Part shown: one piece after another, positions 36,213 to 46,054 of the stretch
Layout of the letters: each line of letters begins with the position of its first letter
Position numbering within the stretch: position 1 is the first letter of the stretch
DNA from: Polytrichum commune
Lineage: Eukaryota; Streptophyta; Polytrichopsida; Polytrichales; Polytrichaceae
NCBI GenBank assembly: GCA_950295325.1
Contig: OX485808.1
Location: 932,501-996,500 of the forward strand
DNA: 64,000 bases
Reading direction: 5' to 3'
Translations under genes and position numbers: made by a program
Notes under the pieces: generated by a model
Told to the model about the DNA's origin: nothing
The model's input: the letters and a program-made list of their open reading frames with translations, nothing else
Databases searched by the model: none

Positions 36213-36487
36213 TACACGAAGGCATATTTGAGCAAAATGGTAGAAGAGGCGGTAAGCAAAGGCGCAGTGGAAATTCGCAAAGAAATGAGCCTCCTAAAAA
36301 ATGAGATTATTGAAGAAGCAAAAGTATATGCAAACAAAGTTCAAGCTGAGTCAAACCAAAATTCAAAAATACAAATTGTACTCCTCCAAAAATAAATGCG
36401 CATCACCCTGGAAACCCTCCAAGCCGACCACCCCGACACCCCCGAAATTGAAAACCACATGGATGTGTCAAACTAGTTTTGACAAAT

Positions 36488-38094
36488 GTAGCGATGGAAA
36501 CACATATTATAACAAAAAATATATTTATATACACAACTTAATAAACAACAAAACAAATATTACAAAATACTATTAAATACTATACACAAAATATATAAAT
36601 ATCACACTAACAAAAATAAAATAAAAATAGTATCTATCGATACTCCAATAAAGCAACAAATAAACCAAATACAAAGTAAAACGAATGAATACTCCCACCC
36701 ACCTACATACATAGCAACAAGAAAACATAATGCAATAAAAATATATTTATATACAAAAAACAATAAAACCCAATACAAACATCATATAATATTAATAAAT
36801 ACTACACAAAAAATACACAAAAATACACAAAAAAATACATATTAAATACAAACAAAACAAACATAGTATTTATCAATACTATCTCAAAAAAACAAACAAA
36901 TAACTCACAAATTAAAATCAAAACTAAGGCACATATTGAACACATTAAAAATAACATACAAATAAACAACCAACCTCTAATACACAACAAAAAGAAACAC
37001 ACACAAACAAACACACACATAAAAACAAAAAAGCAATATACAACAAAAACCAAAATACTAAATATCAAACACCCCACAAAGCACCAAACAAAACACCAAA
37101 CGGCCTTGGCCTACGGGCCTCGCCACAAAATAAAACAAATAAAACACTCAAACTACCACAACTTCTATCACACATTTTTCAAAAATACAAAATTTATGCC
37201 AAAACAAACCAAACACACACACTACTTCCCCAAATATACACAAAAACCAATACATGCCCTATCCAACCTATTTACCACAAGTGTAGCGATGGAAATACAT
37301 ATTATAACAAAAATACATTTATATACACAAACCAAAAAATAACAAAGAAAAAATTACAGAGTATTATTAAATACTATACAAAAAATACATAAATACCGTA
37401 TCAACAAAAATAAAATAAAAATAGTATTTATTAATACTCCAACAAATAAGCAAACAAACAATATACAAGTTAGTACTCAATCAATATTTTTCTCCAAACA
37501 CATCAAAAGCAATCAACAAACAAAGAAAATACAACTAAACAAACAAACCAAACTCATCTTAGCCTACAAGCAAATTTACACTAAGACAAAAAGACAAAAC
37601 ATAGTCAAAACATCATACCACATATACAAATTGATAAATAAAATAGCAAGCAAAACCAAATACCAAATATCAAACCATTCTCCTAACTTGTGGGAGAAAG
37701 AACATTACACATCAAACCACGCACAACACCAACTTACACACCTCAACCTTAACCTACACCTTGCACAATCCCCTATAATACGGCACACAAAGCACCAAAT
37801 GGGCTCGGCCTACCGGCCTCGCCACAAAACCAAACAAATAAGATACTCACGTTACTATATCTTTCAACAAGCCTTTAACACAATCACACGGCCCATACAC
37901 AAACAAACCAAATTCACATACTACCTCCCTCACCACAAAACTAAACACAAAAGATACCCACACTACCACTTTTTTCACCAACCACATAATACAATAACAA
38001 GGCCTATATACAAACAACCTAAATTCACTCATTATCCCCTCAAACTCCCTCAAAAAATAATAATACATGCCTTACCTAATCTATTTACCACAAG
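36488..38094 (+). repeat. Tandem duplication of a 0.8-kb unit between ORF1 and ORF2
   Basis: Unit 1 starts at 36488 and unit 2 at 37283 (795 bases apart), both with GTAGCGATGGAAA then ACATATTATAACAAAAA. Both end with CTATTTACCACAAG (37268-37281 and 38081-38094). Each contains GGCCT(C/T)GGCCTAC.GGCCTCG with CCACAAAA following (about 37102 and 37803). Unit 2 has a further internal duplication of about 110 bases (37825-38045). The units are A- and C-rich, nearly without G. Confidence 0.8.
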
Positions 38095-38122
38095 TAAATA
38101 CACACTAATAAAATACTACAAA

Positions 38123-38626
38123 ATGAACAAAAGAAAACCAAAAATCAAACAATACCAAGGATATCACTTCATTCATCAATTAGCACTATTACAATGTGGA
38201 GACATTGAACCTCACCCTGGACCGATGCCAAATATATTGTATAGACATCCAACAACACACAAAAAAATAGCCAACACCTACTTCATCCCTAACACAATAA
38301 AATTATACCCAGAATACCAACACCTTGCTAATTCATTTGCCCCTATACTAAAACATGAACACCCTCTACATCCACAAGCAATCCTAACATTCTCACATTT
38401 ATATCAATACACGCAAACACAAAACCACTCACCCCTATCCCACATACTATATGCCATTATTATAATCATAAACCCCTCAATAAACACTTGCAATAATATA
38501 TTAGCTCAACCCAACACCTACCACTTCAACATAGAATGGACTAATACACTAATCATCAAACTGGCTAACCTTACCAACCCCCAGAAAGACATATCCATAC
38601 ACAACACCCATACACTAAATTCATAG
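38123..38626 (+). CDS. N-terminal part of LINE ORF2 with 2A-like peptide
   Basis: The frame is open from 37631, but the ATG at 38123 is a plausible start because the earlier part is repeat-derived. The product begins MNKRKPKIKQ and reaches LALLQCGDIEPHPGP, with the 2A-like core at 38198-38224 (residues 26-34). The consensus of 2A peptides is D(V/I)ExNPGP; here the Asn is His. 2A peptides make ribosomes skip a peptide bond before the final Pro, and many non-LTR retrotransposons carry one at their N-terminus. Downstream is a linker rich in His, Thr and Pro. The frame then shifts near 38590, and the APE domain follows in another frame. Confidence 0.6.
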   Translation: MNKRKPKIKQYQGYHFIHQLALLQCGDIEPHPGPMPNILYRHPTTHKKIANTYFIPNTIKLYPEYQHLANSFAPILKHEHPLHPQAILTFSHLYQYTQTQNHSPLSHILYAIIIIINPSINTCNNILAQPNTYHFNIEWTNTLIIKLANLTNPQKDISIHNTHTLNS

Positions 38627-39615
38627 AAAACCACCAAGACATAATAGTACCTCCAAACTCAATACATCAAGAATTATACACTTTCATACATAGCCATGAA
38701 TCACCTCCAACCCTTACCACACTCCAAAGAAAACTTCCCTTCTTACCAATCAAATTATTAAACGAATATTCTCACCCACCCCCACTTCTAAATATACCCA
38801 CTCAAACAACTAGAATAAACACCAACACTAATCATGAAACAAACATAATAACTTGGAATGCATCATCACTGAATACAACCTTGCCTAACTTACAAAGCCT
38901 CGTTACCTACACACAAACAAATACAGCAACCATTATCATCCAGGAAACTAAATTCACAGCAACCATATCCACGAAATATATTAAAAATTTATTCCCACAA
39001 TACAAACTCGTATTTAACAACACACATGCACTCACTAGATGCATTCAACAACGAATGCCTTATACACCAGGAAGGGGCGGATTGCTTACTCTTATAAACA
39101 ACAAATATGCCTTCCCTGGTAATATCACCAAAATTCCCACACCGGCTAGTATTTCGCCATATCTTCAAATAATATGAATAAACAACCAACCATTAAAACC
39201 ATGGTTAATTATTCACATGTATATGCCTACACACATAGAAGACCTACACCTCATTCCCAACATAAAAACTACAATCACTAATCAAATTACTGTACACCCC
39301 GATCATATTTACACCTTATGCGGAGACTTTAACCGCGACATTGCACTTATTGGTAGACAAAATAACAGTTCTAATTCACCGCCACAAGAAGAAGACATAC
39401 ACTAGAAAACCTTTACTGCATCCCTAAATCTTGAATACATCCCAACAAACACCACATTCTCAAGACAAGGCGGTAACAACTATACATCTACCAGCTTGAT
39501 AGATGAATTCTACATCAACTCACCATATAATAACACATACTCTTCTACAACAAACACCTACATGGACCTAACTCAGACCACTATCCAATCACCCTCCACA
39601 TACCACATAACACAT
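38600..39615 (+). pseudogene. APE-type endonuclease domain of the LINE
   Basis: Apurinic/apyrimidinic-like endonuclease fold, which nicks target DNA to prime reverse transcription. Visible catalytic motifs: WNASSLN (38850-38875), the Glu of IIIQETKF (38944-38946), GDFNRD (39322-39339), and SDHYPI (39573-39590). The frame is open from about 38590 to TGA at 39175-39177, continues to TAG at 39403-39405, then carries on until a frame change near 39560. Both stops lie where a Trp would suit the domain. The GGLLTLI and SLIDEFYIN segments support the assignment. Confidence 0.8.
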
Positions 39616-39912
39616 CAATAGCAAGACCCAAACCCTCCAACAACATTACACAAAATAAAATCCTAAACCCGATACCACCTGAAAACCTTGAAATTTTAAT
39701 ATAAAATTCTTTGAAGAGAACTCCACACAAATCCACGACTTAAACACCCTCCTTGAAAATCATGATCATCTCACGAACACCCAATGGTAATACGCGTGTG
39801 ACACACTAGACAACATAATAAGAAAAATTTCACAAAACATAGAAGAAACATGTAGTACAGCTCCAATACCACCAACCACCAACATGTACAAATCCCCAAC
39901 CTACCTACAACA

Positions 39913-42369
39913 AACACCTCACTGAACGTATGGATAGAGGAAATAGCAATCATTGCAAAAACCGCCAAGATTCAAGCTATAAACATTACCACAAAATATA
40001 CTAAAGAATGTATACTAAAAGCAATATCAAAATATAGAACACTATATGAAAAAAGTCCTAAGAAAATAAACAAGAAAGTCTTCAGAAACTCTGAAACCTC
40101 ACCCCTAGATTCTATCATAGATAGACAAAACAACATCCTAACTAGTCCTGAAGATATAGCAAAAGAAATATACACACAACAATCCATTAGTAATCGTCCC
40201 ACAGTCCCTACCTGTGCCCATCAAACAAACCATTTACAACACTGTACGTGTAGCGTACGACAATACCCGTGGCACGACCTTGACGGCCTCACCATAGACC
40301 GACGCGGAGAACCTCAAATTCCACTCCACACATACTTCGATTCAGAAACATATGACCTATGTCTAAAAAACCTTGGTAACAACAAAGCCCCTGGCCCAGA
40401 TAAAATTCTCAATTCAATATTAAAAAACATACCACCACGCTTTCACAGACTACTATTCCTATTCTTCAAACACTGCTATAAACAAAAACAAATCCTTGCA
40501 TCATGGAAAATGAGCCTAACGGTCCTACTCTATAAGAAAGGTAACCCATCACAACTCACAAATCATAGACCTATTGCTTTAGCTAATACCATATATAAAT
40601 TTTACACAAGTACTCTGACATCCATCCTCTCGGCCTACGGAGAAATATACCAAATACTACATGATAGCCAAGAAGAATTCAGAGCAGAAAGAGGAACTTC
40701 CAGACAACTCCAAATACTAATTGCTGCACTGGAAGATGCAAGATTCACAAAACATGACATATACATTCTATACATAGACTTTAAAAATGTTTTTGGCTCT
40801 ATAGACCACGCTAGACTTCTAGCAATAATGAAAGACCTTGGATACCCAGATGATGCCATAAACCTAATCAGAAATATATATTCGCAATCTACGACCACAT
40901 TTATAGGAGAACACTTTGGCAAAACACAACCTATCCCCATTCAAAGGGGAACAATACAAGGAGACACCCTAAGCCCATATATATTCATCATATTCTTAGA
41001 ACCTCTTCTAAGATGATTACAATAGGAAAATAATGGCTACACATTCGGAACATCCAAAGTAAAAATTTCCTCAGCAGCGTACGCCGATGACCTAGCAACA
41101 ATAGCAAACAAATTGAAATCGCTACAAATACAACTCAACAAACTTGACATATTTTGTGAATGAGCGGGCATGGATCTTGGAATCCCCAAGTGTGCAATTA
41201 CGGGATGCCCAAACAAATCCAAAATGAGCCCCTTAGCTTTTAAAAACCAAATTCAAGCGACTAATATTAACTACGGAAACGAACCTATACCAGTTTTGAG
41301 TCAAAATGAACCATACACATATTTAGGAATAAACCTTGCCCCCTCACTAAAATGGAAAACACAAATACACACCACTACCACCAAAGTTATAAAACAATGC
41401 AAAGATCTTGCAGCCTGTCCAGCTACTATGAAACAAAAAATCAATATGGCGGACACACTTATACGCGCCGGAATTGCATACAGTTTCTATGCGGTACCAT
41501 ACTCCCTACCTGCCATCAAAAAACTTGACAAAAAAATTATAGCCCTCCACAAAACAATATGTGGACTACCAAAATCCACGTCAAACATAACTACACAACT
41601 TCCTCATAACTTATTCGGCATAGAGGCCTTCTCATTCAAAAATGCCTACTTACGATGTATAGGAGAACAACTACAACATGCCCTCAATGACACAGGCAGA
41701 CTAGGAAAAATCTATAAAGGATTGCTTCAATTTATACTAGCAACATTTGGTGGCGCCGAAGAGATACCTCGTATCAAATATCACCACTGTGTCCGCTCAC
41801 CTATAACTATAACACTATTCCTACTCAACAAAGAAGCAGGAGTTCACCTAAAGAGCACAATAAACAATTTCATGTTTAACACCTCTCCACTTGAAAATGA
41901 TTGGATGAAAGAAGCGCGAAACTTACACAGCCTGAATCATAAAACATCGCTTAAATTATTACAAAAATTACTACTACACAACATAATTGAACTAGGGCAA
42001 ATCACTCTACCCAATGGCCTCAACATGATGTGCCCGAACGATTTTAAAAACTATTATTCCAACCCTACCAAACTCATCAAAAATGCACTAAACATTGCTC
42101 AACAACTATTATGTCACCCCCAATGCCCCCCTCAATGTCAACAACCATGCCCGCACCACTACCTACCCAGAACCCTAAAAGAAAACTACATAATAATAAA
42201 TCATAACATTCTCCCTAGACAACCTGAGCCGCCACTACACCCCCCCCAAACCCACCCCACCCACATCACCCACCCCCACCAAGAGATGTGCTTAAAAACC
42301 CTAGGCAATTCCCTATTCACACCATCCTTGACCATAAAAAACGGCAATACACTAACTCCAATGGAATAA
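39913..42369 (+). pseudogene. LINE reverse transcriptase domain
   Basis: Non-LTR reverse transcriptase. The frame is open from 39913 to 42369 apart from three stops close together (TGA 41014, TAG 41023, TGA 41161). Recognised blocks: NKAPGPDKILN (block 0/1), VLLYKKGNPSQLTNHRPIAL, the catalytic Asp in YIDFKNVFGSIDH (GAC at 40777), QRGTIQGDTLSPYIF, and AYADDLA (YADD at 41080-41091). The thumb region continues through LNLAPSLKWKTQ-like sequence and further helices. First TGA and third TGA again fall where Trp is common in LINE RTs. The end passes by a frameshift near 42355 to the next ORF. Confidence 0.88.
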
Positions 42370-42448
42370 TGAAAATAACACATCATATCTATGCCAATGG
42401 ATAATAAACAACCATAACACCTATAATAAATGGCTAACCCAAAGAGAC

Positions 42449-43489
42449 ATGTTCCCTTGGTACGAAGCTAACACATGTGCACACAACTCTGGACTACTAA
42501 CACAATACTATACTGAAAAACAACATAAACACTACTCAAACTTAATAAACGCTCACTTTGCCACAGAACAACAACGAGATACGAGATATGTCACCCCCGC
42601 AACAAATATCCCAATGGCACATATCTCTATCCATGAGTGTAACCCCGAAAATGACATAGAAACCTCCACAAATACTATCCAAATGCATTTTGATGTTGCC
42701 AACATGTATGAGGACAAGGGACGGCACCTCATTGCCATTCCCAAAACCAGACTACACTGGCTCTGGAAACAATACCAACTCGCACAAAATACCCCACATG
42801 GGTTAGAACCACCTACACAACCATTCGAAACTGAAATAGTATGGCTATACCAAAGGTACAAGTACCGGATCCCAAAAAATGACCCACTAAAACTAGCCCA
42901 ATACACATTACCAACTCCAATATTAAATTTTCTCATCACATCATTCAACATTAGCCATCCATACTTCTCATCCCCAGTCACATGCCCTACACAACTTAAT
43001 AGATTTTACTCTCCATTCGCAAGAGATAAAATATTTGGATCATTAGGGAAAGCCTTCGACCACAAATGGAATGGAATAGGCTTTGCCCACCCCAACAACG
43101 CTACAGACCTACTACAGGCTACACATTGGGCCCGTCTTGCTGCCAAAGATGACCCAAGCAACATCACAATAATCATCTCACCTGACATAAATTGGTACCA
43201 AAACTTCAACCCATACTCGGGCCCATTCCCAGATACACATATTATCGCTCACTTTGCGGCAGATACAATCACATACGAAGAACCTACTATACCACCTGAA
43301 CTTAATATACCTAGGAAAAAACTCTCCACACTACAAATACTCTGCATACACCACCAAAATAACCACATAGGCACCTATGAACAGCTAAATCAACTCACCC
43401 ATATTGCAAATAACCTCTCAATAACACAACTATACACACAAATTGCCATGCACACCCCCCCCCCCCCCGAATACTCCTGTCAACCCTAA
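42449..43489 (+). CDS. LINE ORF2 middle: unidentified domain between RT and RNase H
   Basis: An uninterrupted 346-codon frame; open sequence extends upstream in the same frame to about 42358. The last 150 residues include RFYSPFARDKIFGSLGKAF, KWNGIGFAHPNN, ITIIISPDINWYQNF and FPDTHIIAHFAADTITYEEP. This spacing (start block, W.G..xxP, hydrophobic strand ending in P, then a closing strand block) recalls the layout of phage-type DNA N6-adenine methyltransferases, where AHPN would stand in place of NPPY. That likeness is weak, and a catalytic role is doubtful because the canonical motif is missing. It passes into the RNase H frame at a C run (43455-43468). Confidence 0.5.
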   Translation: MFPWYEANTCAHNSGLLTQYYTEKQHKHYSNLINAHFATEQQRDTRYVTPATNIPMAHISIHECNPENDIETSTNTIQMHFDVANMYEDKGRHLIAIPKTRLHWLWKQYQLAQNTPHGLEPPTQPFETEIVWLYQRYKYRIPKNDPLKLAQYTLPTPILNFLITSFNISHPYFSSPVTCPTQLNRFYSPFARDKIFGSLGKAFDHKWNGIGFAHPNNATDLLQATHWARLAAKDDPSNITIIISPDINWYQNFNPYSGPFPDTHIIAHFAADTITYEEPTIPPELNIPRKKLSTLQILCIHHQNNHIGTYEQLNQLTHIANNLSITQLYTQIAMHTPPPPEYSCQP

Positions 43490-45065
43490 CAAAAAGTGGT
43501 CCAAATTAACTTACCCCGATACCCCCATACTCAATGTATCACCTATACCTCAACTACCGGACTACCAAACTAACTTACCATTGAAATACCATCCACAATT
43601 TAGTTATTACACCGATGGCTCATTCAAAGAACCCAAACTAATCTCTACCGGAGTATGGAGGAAAGAAATGGCAAGATATGGTATCTATAGCCCTAGAGGA
43701 CTAAGTATAGCCGGAAGGCTATATGGACACCAGAATATCCTCATAGCAGAAATGATGGCTATACATAAAACATTGCGAATTATCAACGACCAATATCCAA
43801 ATGAGCCCGCATATATATTCACCGATAGCCTCAATGTCCTATACCTACTAAACACACAAATCAAACACCCCACACTACACAATAGTCACCCAGACCAAGT
43901 CACACTTGCCTCCATGGTAAAATTACTCCAAAAACGCTCTCAACCAACTACATTACACAAAGTTAGAGCACATGCCAACATAGACGGCAACGAACAAGCA
44001 GACAAATTAGCAAAAGAAGGACTGGACCTTACCCATAGAAATGCCATACACCCACACGAACACGCTCATGCCACACCTTACTACTATCAAAAAGACAAAT
44101 GGCCTTCCATGATAGACACGCTAGACAAGGGCCCAGTCAGATTCCTAGAAAAACAAATCAAAAAATATGACAGAACAAACAACTTAGAAAACATGGCCGC
44201 ACAAGCCCCTAATATTTGGAAATGGATAGGCAATGAACACATTGACAAGGAAATTTCTAACGAATTCTGGAATAACCTTACTATTACAGACAAACAGAAG
44301 TCATGTCTTATCAAATTCCGTACAGGAACTTACATGGGCCAAGCCAGAAAACAACTTTTCTTTGGTAGACAAAGATTCCCCACCATCACCTGTCCCATCT
44401 GTAACTCATACGAACCTGACACATGGCTACATGTACTACTCACATGTAGGCAACAACATATTCACTCTCTACACATAAAAAGACATAACAAAGCAATATG
44501 GGAAATAAGGAAATTACTAATCTCATCCGAAAAATCCCGATGCTACACCCTTATGAACGCTGGCACCTTTAATGACAACCCCCAAGAAAACACTGTCCCT
44601 AGCTGGTTATTACCCTGCACATGTGGAACCCAAAGATGTCACTGCAACTCCCGTTTTAAACCCGACATTCTTTGCGTTAAAGGACTACCATATCAAAATA
44701 CACCCCCCACAAATGTAGACCAAACAATTACCATACAATTCATTGAATTCACATACTGTAATGATAAATTTTCACCAGCAACCCTAGAAGCCAAAACTAA
44801 CAAATACCAACCGCTGATAGAAAGCATTGCTGCCCTAGGTTGGAAAACAAACCCGCTTATTGTTATTACAGCAGGCGCCAGAGCCGCAACACACATCCCA
44901 TCAATGAAACTATTGGAAGACAAATTTAAAATACCTATGTCATCCATCCGAAATACCTTCAAAAACATTAATACCATTGCGATACAATACGCCATGTCCA
45001 TCTTGCTCCACAAAAGAAGACTTGAAAATCACCAACCTCTACCTCAAATACAAGACCCCCCCTAA
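43443..45065 (+). CDS. LINE ORF2 C-terminal part: RNase H, CCHC motif, restriction-like endonuclease
   Basis: 540 open codons. RNase H: YYTDGSF (Asp at 43614), AEMMAIH (Glu at 43749), FTDSLN (Asp at 43824) and ADKLAKEG (Asp at 44001), a full catalytic set. Next a zinc motif C-x2-C-x9-H-x4-C starting at 44391 (CPICNSYEPDTWLHVLLTC). Then a PD-(D/E)xK-like domain: RFKPDILCV (PD at 44661-44666), IEFTYCND (Glu at 44745-44747) and EAKTNKY (Lys near 44793). A CCHC followed by such a nuclease is the C-terminal arrangement of R2-type restriction-like-endonuclease LINEs. The true start is upstream in another frame; the ATG at 43443 is not the biological start. The second copy at 21641-22800 preserves the same motifs. 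Confidence 0.85.
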   Translation: MPCTPPPPPNTPVNPNKKWSKLTYPDTPILNVSPIPQLPDYQTNLPLKYHPQFSYYTDGSFKEPKLISTGVWRKEMARYGIYSPRGLSIAGRLYGHQNILIAEMMAIHKTLRIINDQYPNEPAYIFTDSLNVLYLLNTQIKHPTLHNSHPDQVTLASMVKLLQKRSQPTTLHKVRAHANIDGNEQADKLAKEGLDLTHRNAIHPHEHAHATPYYYQKDKWPSMIDTLDKGPVRFLEKQIKKYDRTNNLENMAAQAPNIWKWIGNEHIDKEISNEFWNNLTITDKQKSCLIKFRTGTYMGQARKQLFFGRQRFPTITCPICNSYEPDTWLHVLLTCRQQHIHSLHIKRHNKAIWEIRKLLISSEKSRCYTLMNAGTFNDNPQENTVPSWLLPCTCGTQRCHCNSRFKPDILCVKGLPYQNTPPTNVDQTITIQFIEFTYCNDKFSPATLEAKTNKYQPLIESIAALGWKTNPLIVITAGARAATHIPSMKLLEDKFKIPMSSIRNTFKNINTIAIQYAMSILLHKRRLENHQPLPQIQDPP

Positions 45066-45322
45066 ACTCCCTAGATCAAACTAAACAAAACAAACCCTAT
45101 ATTAAACCATCCCTTGGGTATAGTCTCCCTTTGTGTCATAAACCAATATTGGTTACTGGCTCTTATTTGTTACTGGTTACTTGTGACTATAGTGTCTACT
45201 CTCGAAAGGGGGAAGTAGTTCCTCACTTCTACTCCTATGTCCCGTGGACATAGGTTTAGGGGTGGAACGAACAGACACTTCGTTCACGTCGGTCCCCCTG
45301 GGGATCGAAGTTTCTTCTCTTC
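45066..45322 (+). other. LINE 3' UTR with consecutive hairpins, no poly-A tail
   Basis: Three stems follow one another: 45234-45254 (9 perfect pairs, loop CGT), 45265-45285 (GAACGAA with TTCGTTC, loop of 7) and 45291-45306 (GGTCCC with GGGATC, one G-T pair). The element ends in a pyrimidine-rich TTTCTTCTCTTC directly before the target duplication. Structured 3' UTRs without poly-A serve as recognition sites for their own reverse transcriptase in R2-like LINEs; that role here is inferred. Confidence 0.6.
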
Positions 45323-45334
45323 TCTTTAGGCATT

Positions 45335-46054
45335 TTGGAGAAGAAGTGAACTCATTTGAAATGAAAAAATATATAATTTGAGTGATTTGATAGTTCTAGG
45401 GCAACTTTGAGAACAAAAACTCTTATTTGTGATGTATTAGATATGACTTCAATGATTTGAGAGTCCAAAAGTCCATTTGACACCACGAGAACATTTTTTA
45501 GTTGAAATGGATTTTATTTGAGTGGATTGGTGTCAAAGCACAAAGTTTGAAGGCAAAAATATCCATTGGAGATTGAAAGGGTGTTATTCAAATGCATTGA
45601 GTTGCAAGAATACATTTAGAGAATGAGGGGGTGTATTTAAATATGAATTAAATGTTTGAGGGCTTCTTTGAGGGCATTGAACATATTTTGAGTTTGAAAT
45701 GATTAAACTTGGGTCATTTGAGTGTTGAAACGCTTACTTGATAATGATAAATAGGCTCAACATTTGAGGTCAAGAAGAGCATACTTGAGTGTTTTGGTTG
45801 ATTTGAGTGTTGGAAAACACATTTGAAAAATAAGGCTAATTATTTGAGGTCAGGAGGAGCATAATTGAGTGTTTCAAGTGCCATTTGAAAGAGAGGTTTG
45901 TCATTTGAACTCAAGTAAAATTGACTTCATTGGTTTGAGGATAAAATTATTTCATTTAAGGTATTAAGGCTCAAAAGCACATTAGTGGTGCAGTTTAGGT
46001 CCTAAGGGCCTGATTTGAAAGTTTTGAGCATACAACTTATTATTTGAATGTAAG
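45335..46054 (+). repeat. Leader of the LTR element, right part
   Basis: Degenerate TTGAG-type phrases continue from the left part after the LINE and its target duplication. It ends at the ATG of gag. No coding sequence. Confidence 0.65.

Larger units (their letters stand above)
32638..45322 (+). mobile_element. Full-length Dualen/RandI-like LINE with two endonucleases, 12.7 kb
   Basis: Bounded by a 12-bp direct repeat, TCTTTAGGCATT, at 32626-32637 and 45323-45334, with matching leader sequence on both outer sides. This marks a single target-primed insertion. Contents in order: GC-rich 5' region (32640-34330), ORF1 (about 34741-36212), tandem 0.8-kb repeats (36488-38094), 2A-like N-terminus (38123-38224), APE endonuclease (38600-39610), reverse transcriptase (39913-42369), an unidentified domain (42449-43489), RNase H, CCHC motif and restriction-like endonuclease (43443-45065), and a hairpin-rich 3' UTR without poly-A (45066-45322). 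APE plus RLE in one element is the known signature of Dualen/RandI. Stops and frameshifts make this copy probably inactive. From about 36250 on, the coding strand is very poor in G. Confidence 0.85.

Noticed and set aside
45200-45322. Self-cleaving ribozyme (hammerhead or HDV-like) in the LINE 3' UTR
   Set aside because: The hammerhead core CTGATGA and GAAA pair is absent, and HDV-like ribozymes of LINEs lie at the 5' end. The hairpins are real but not ribozyme-like.
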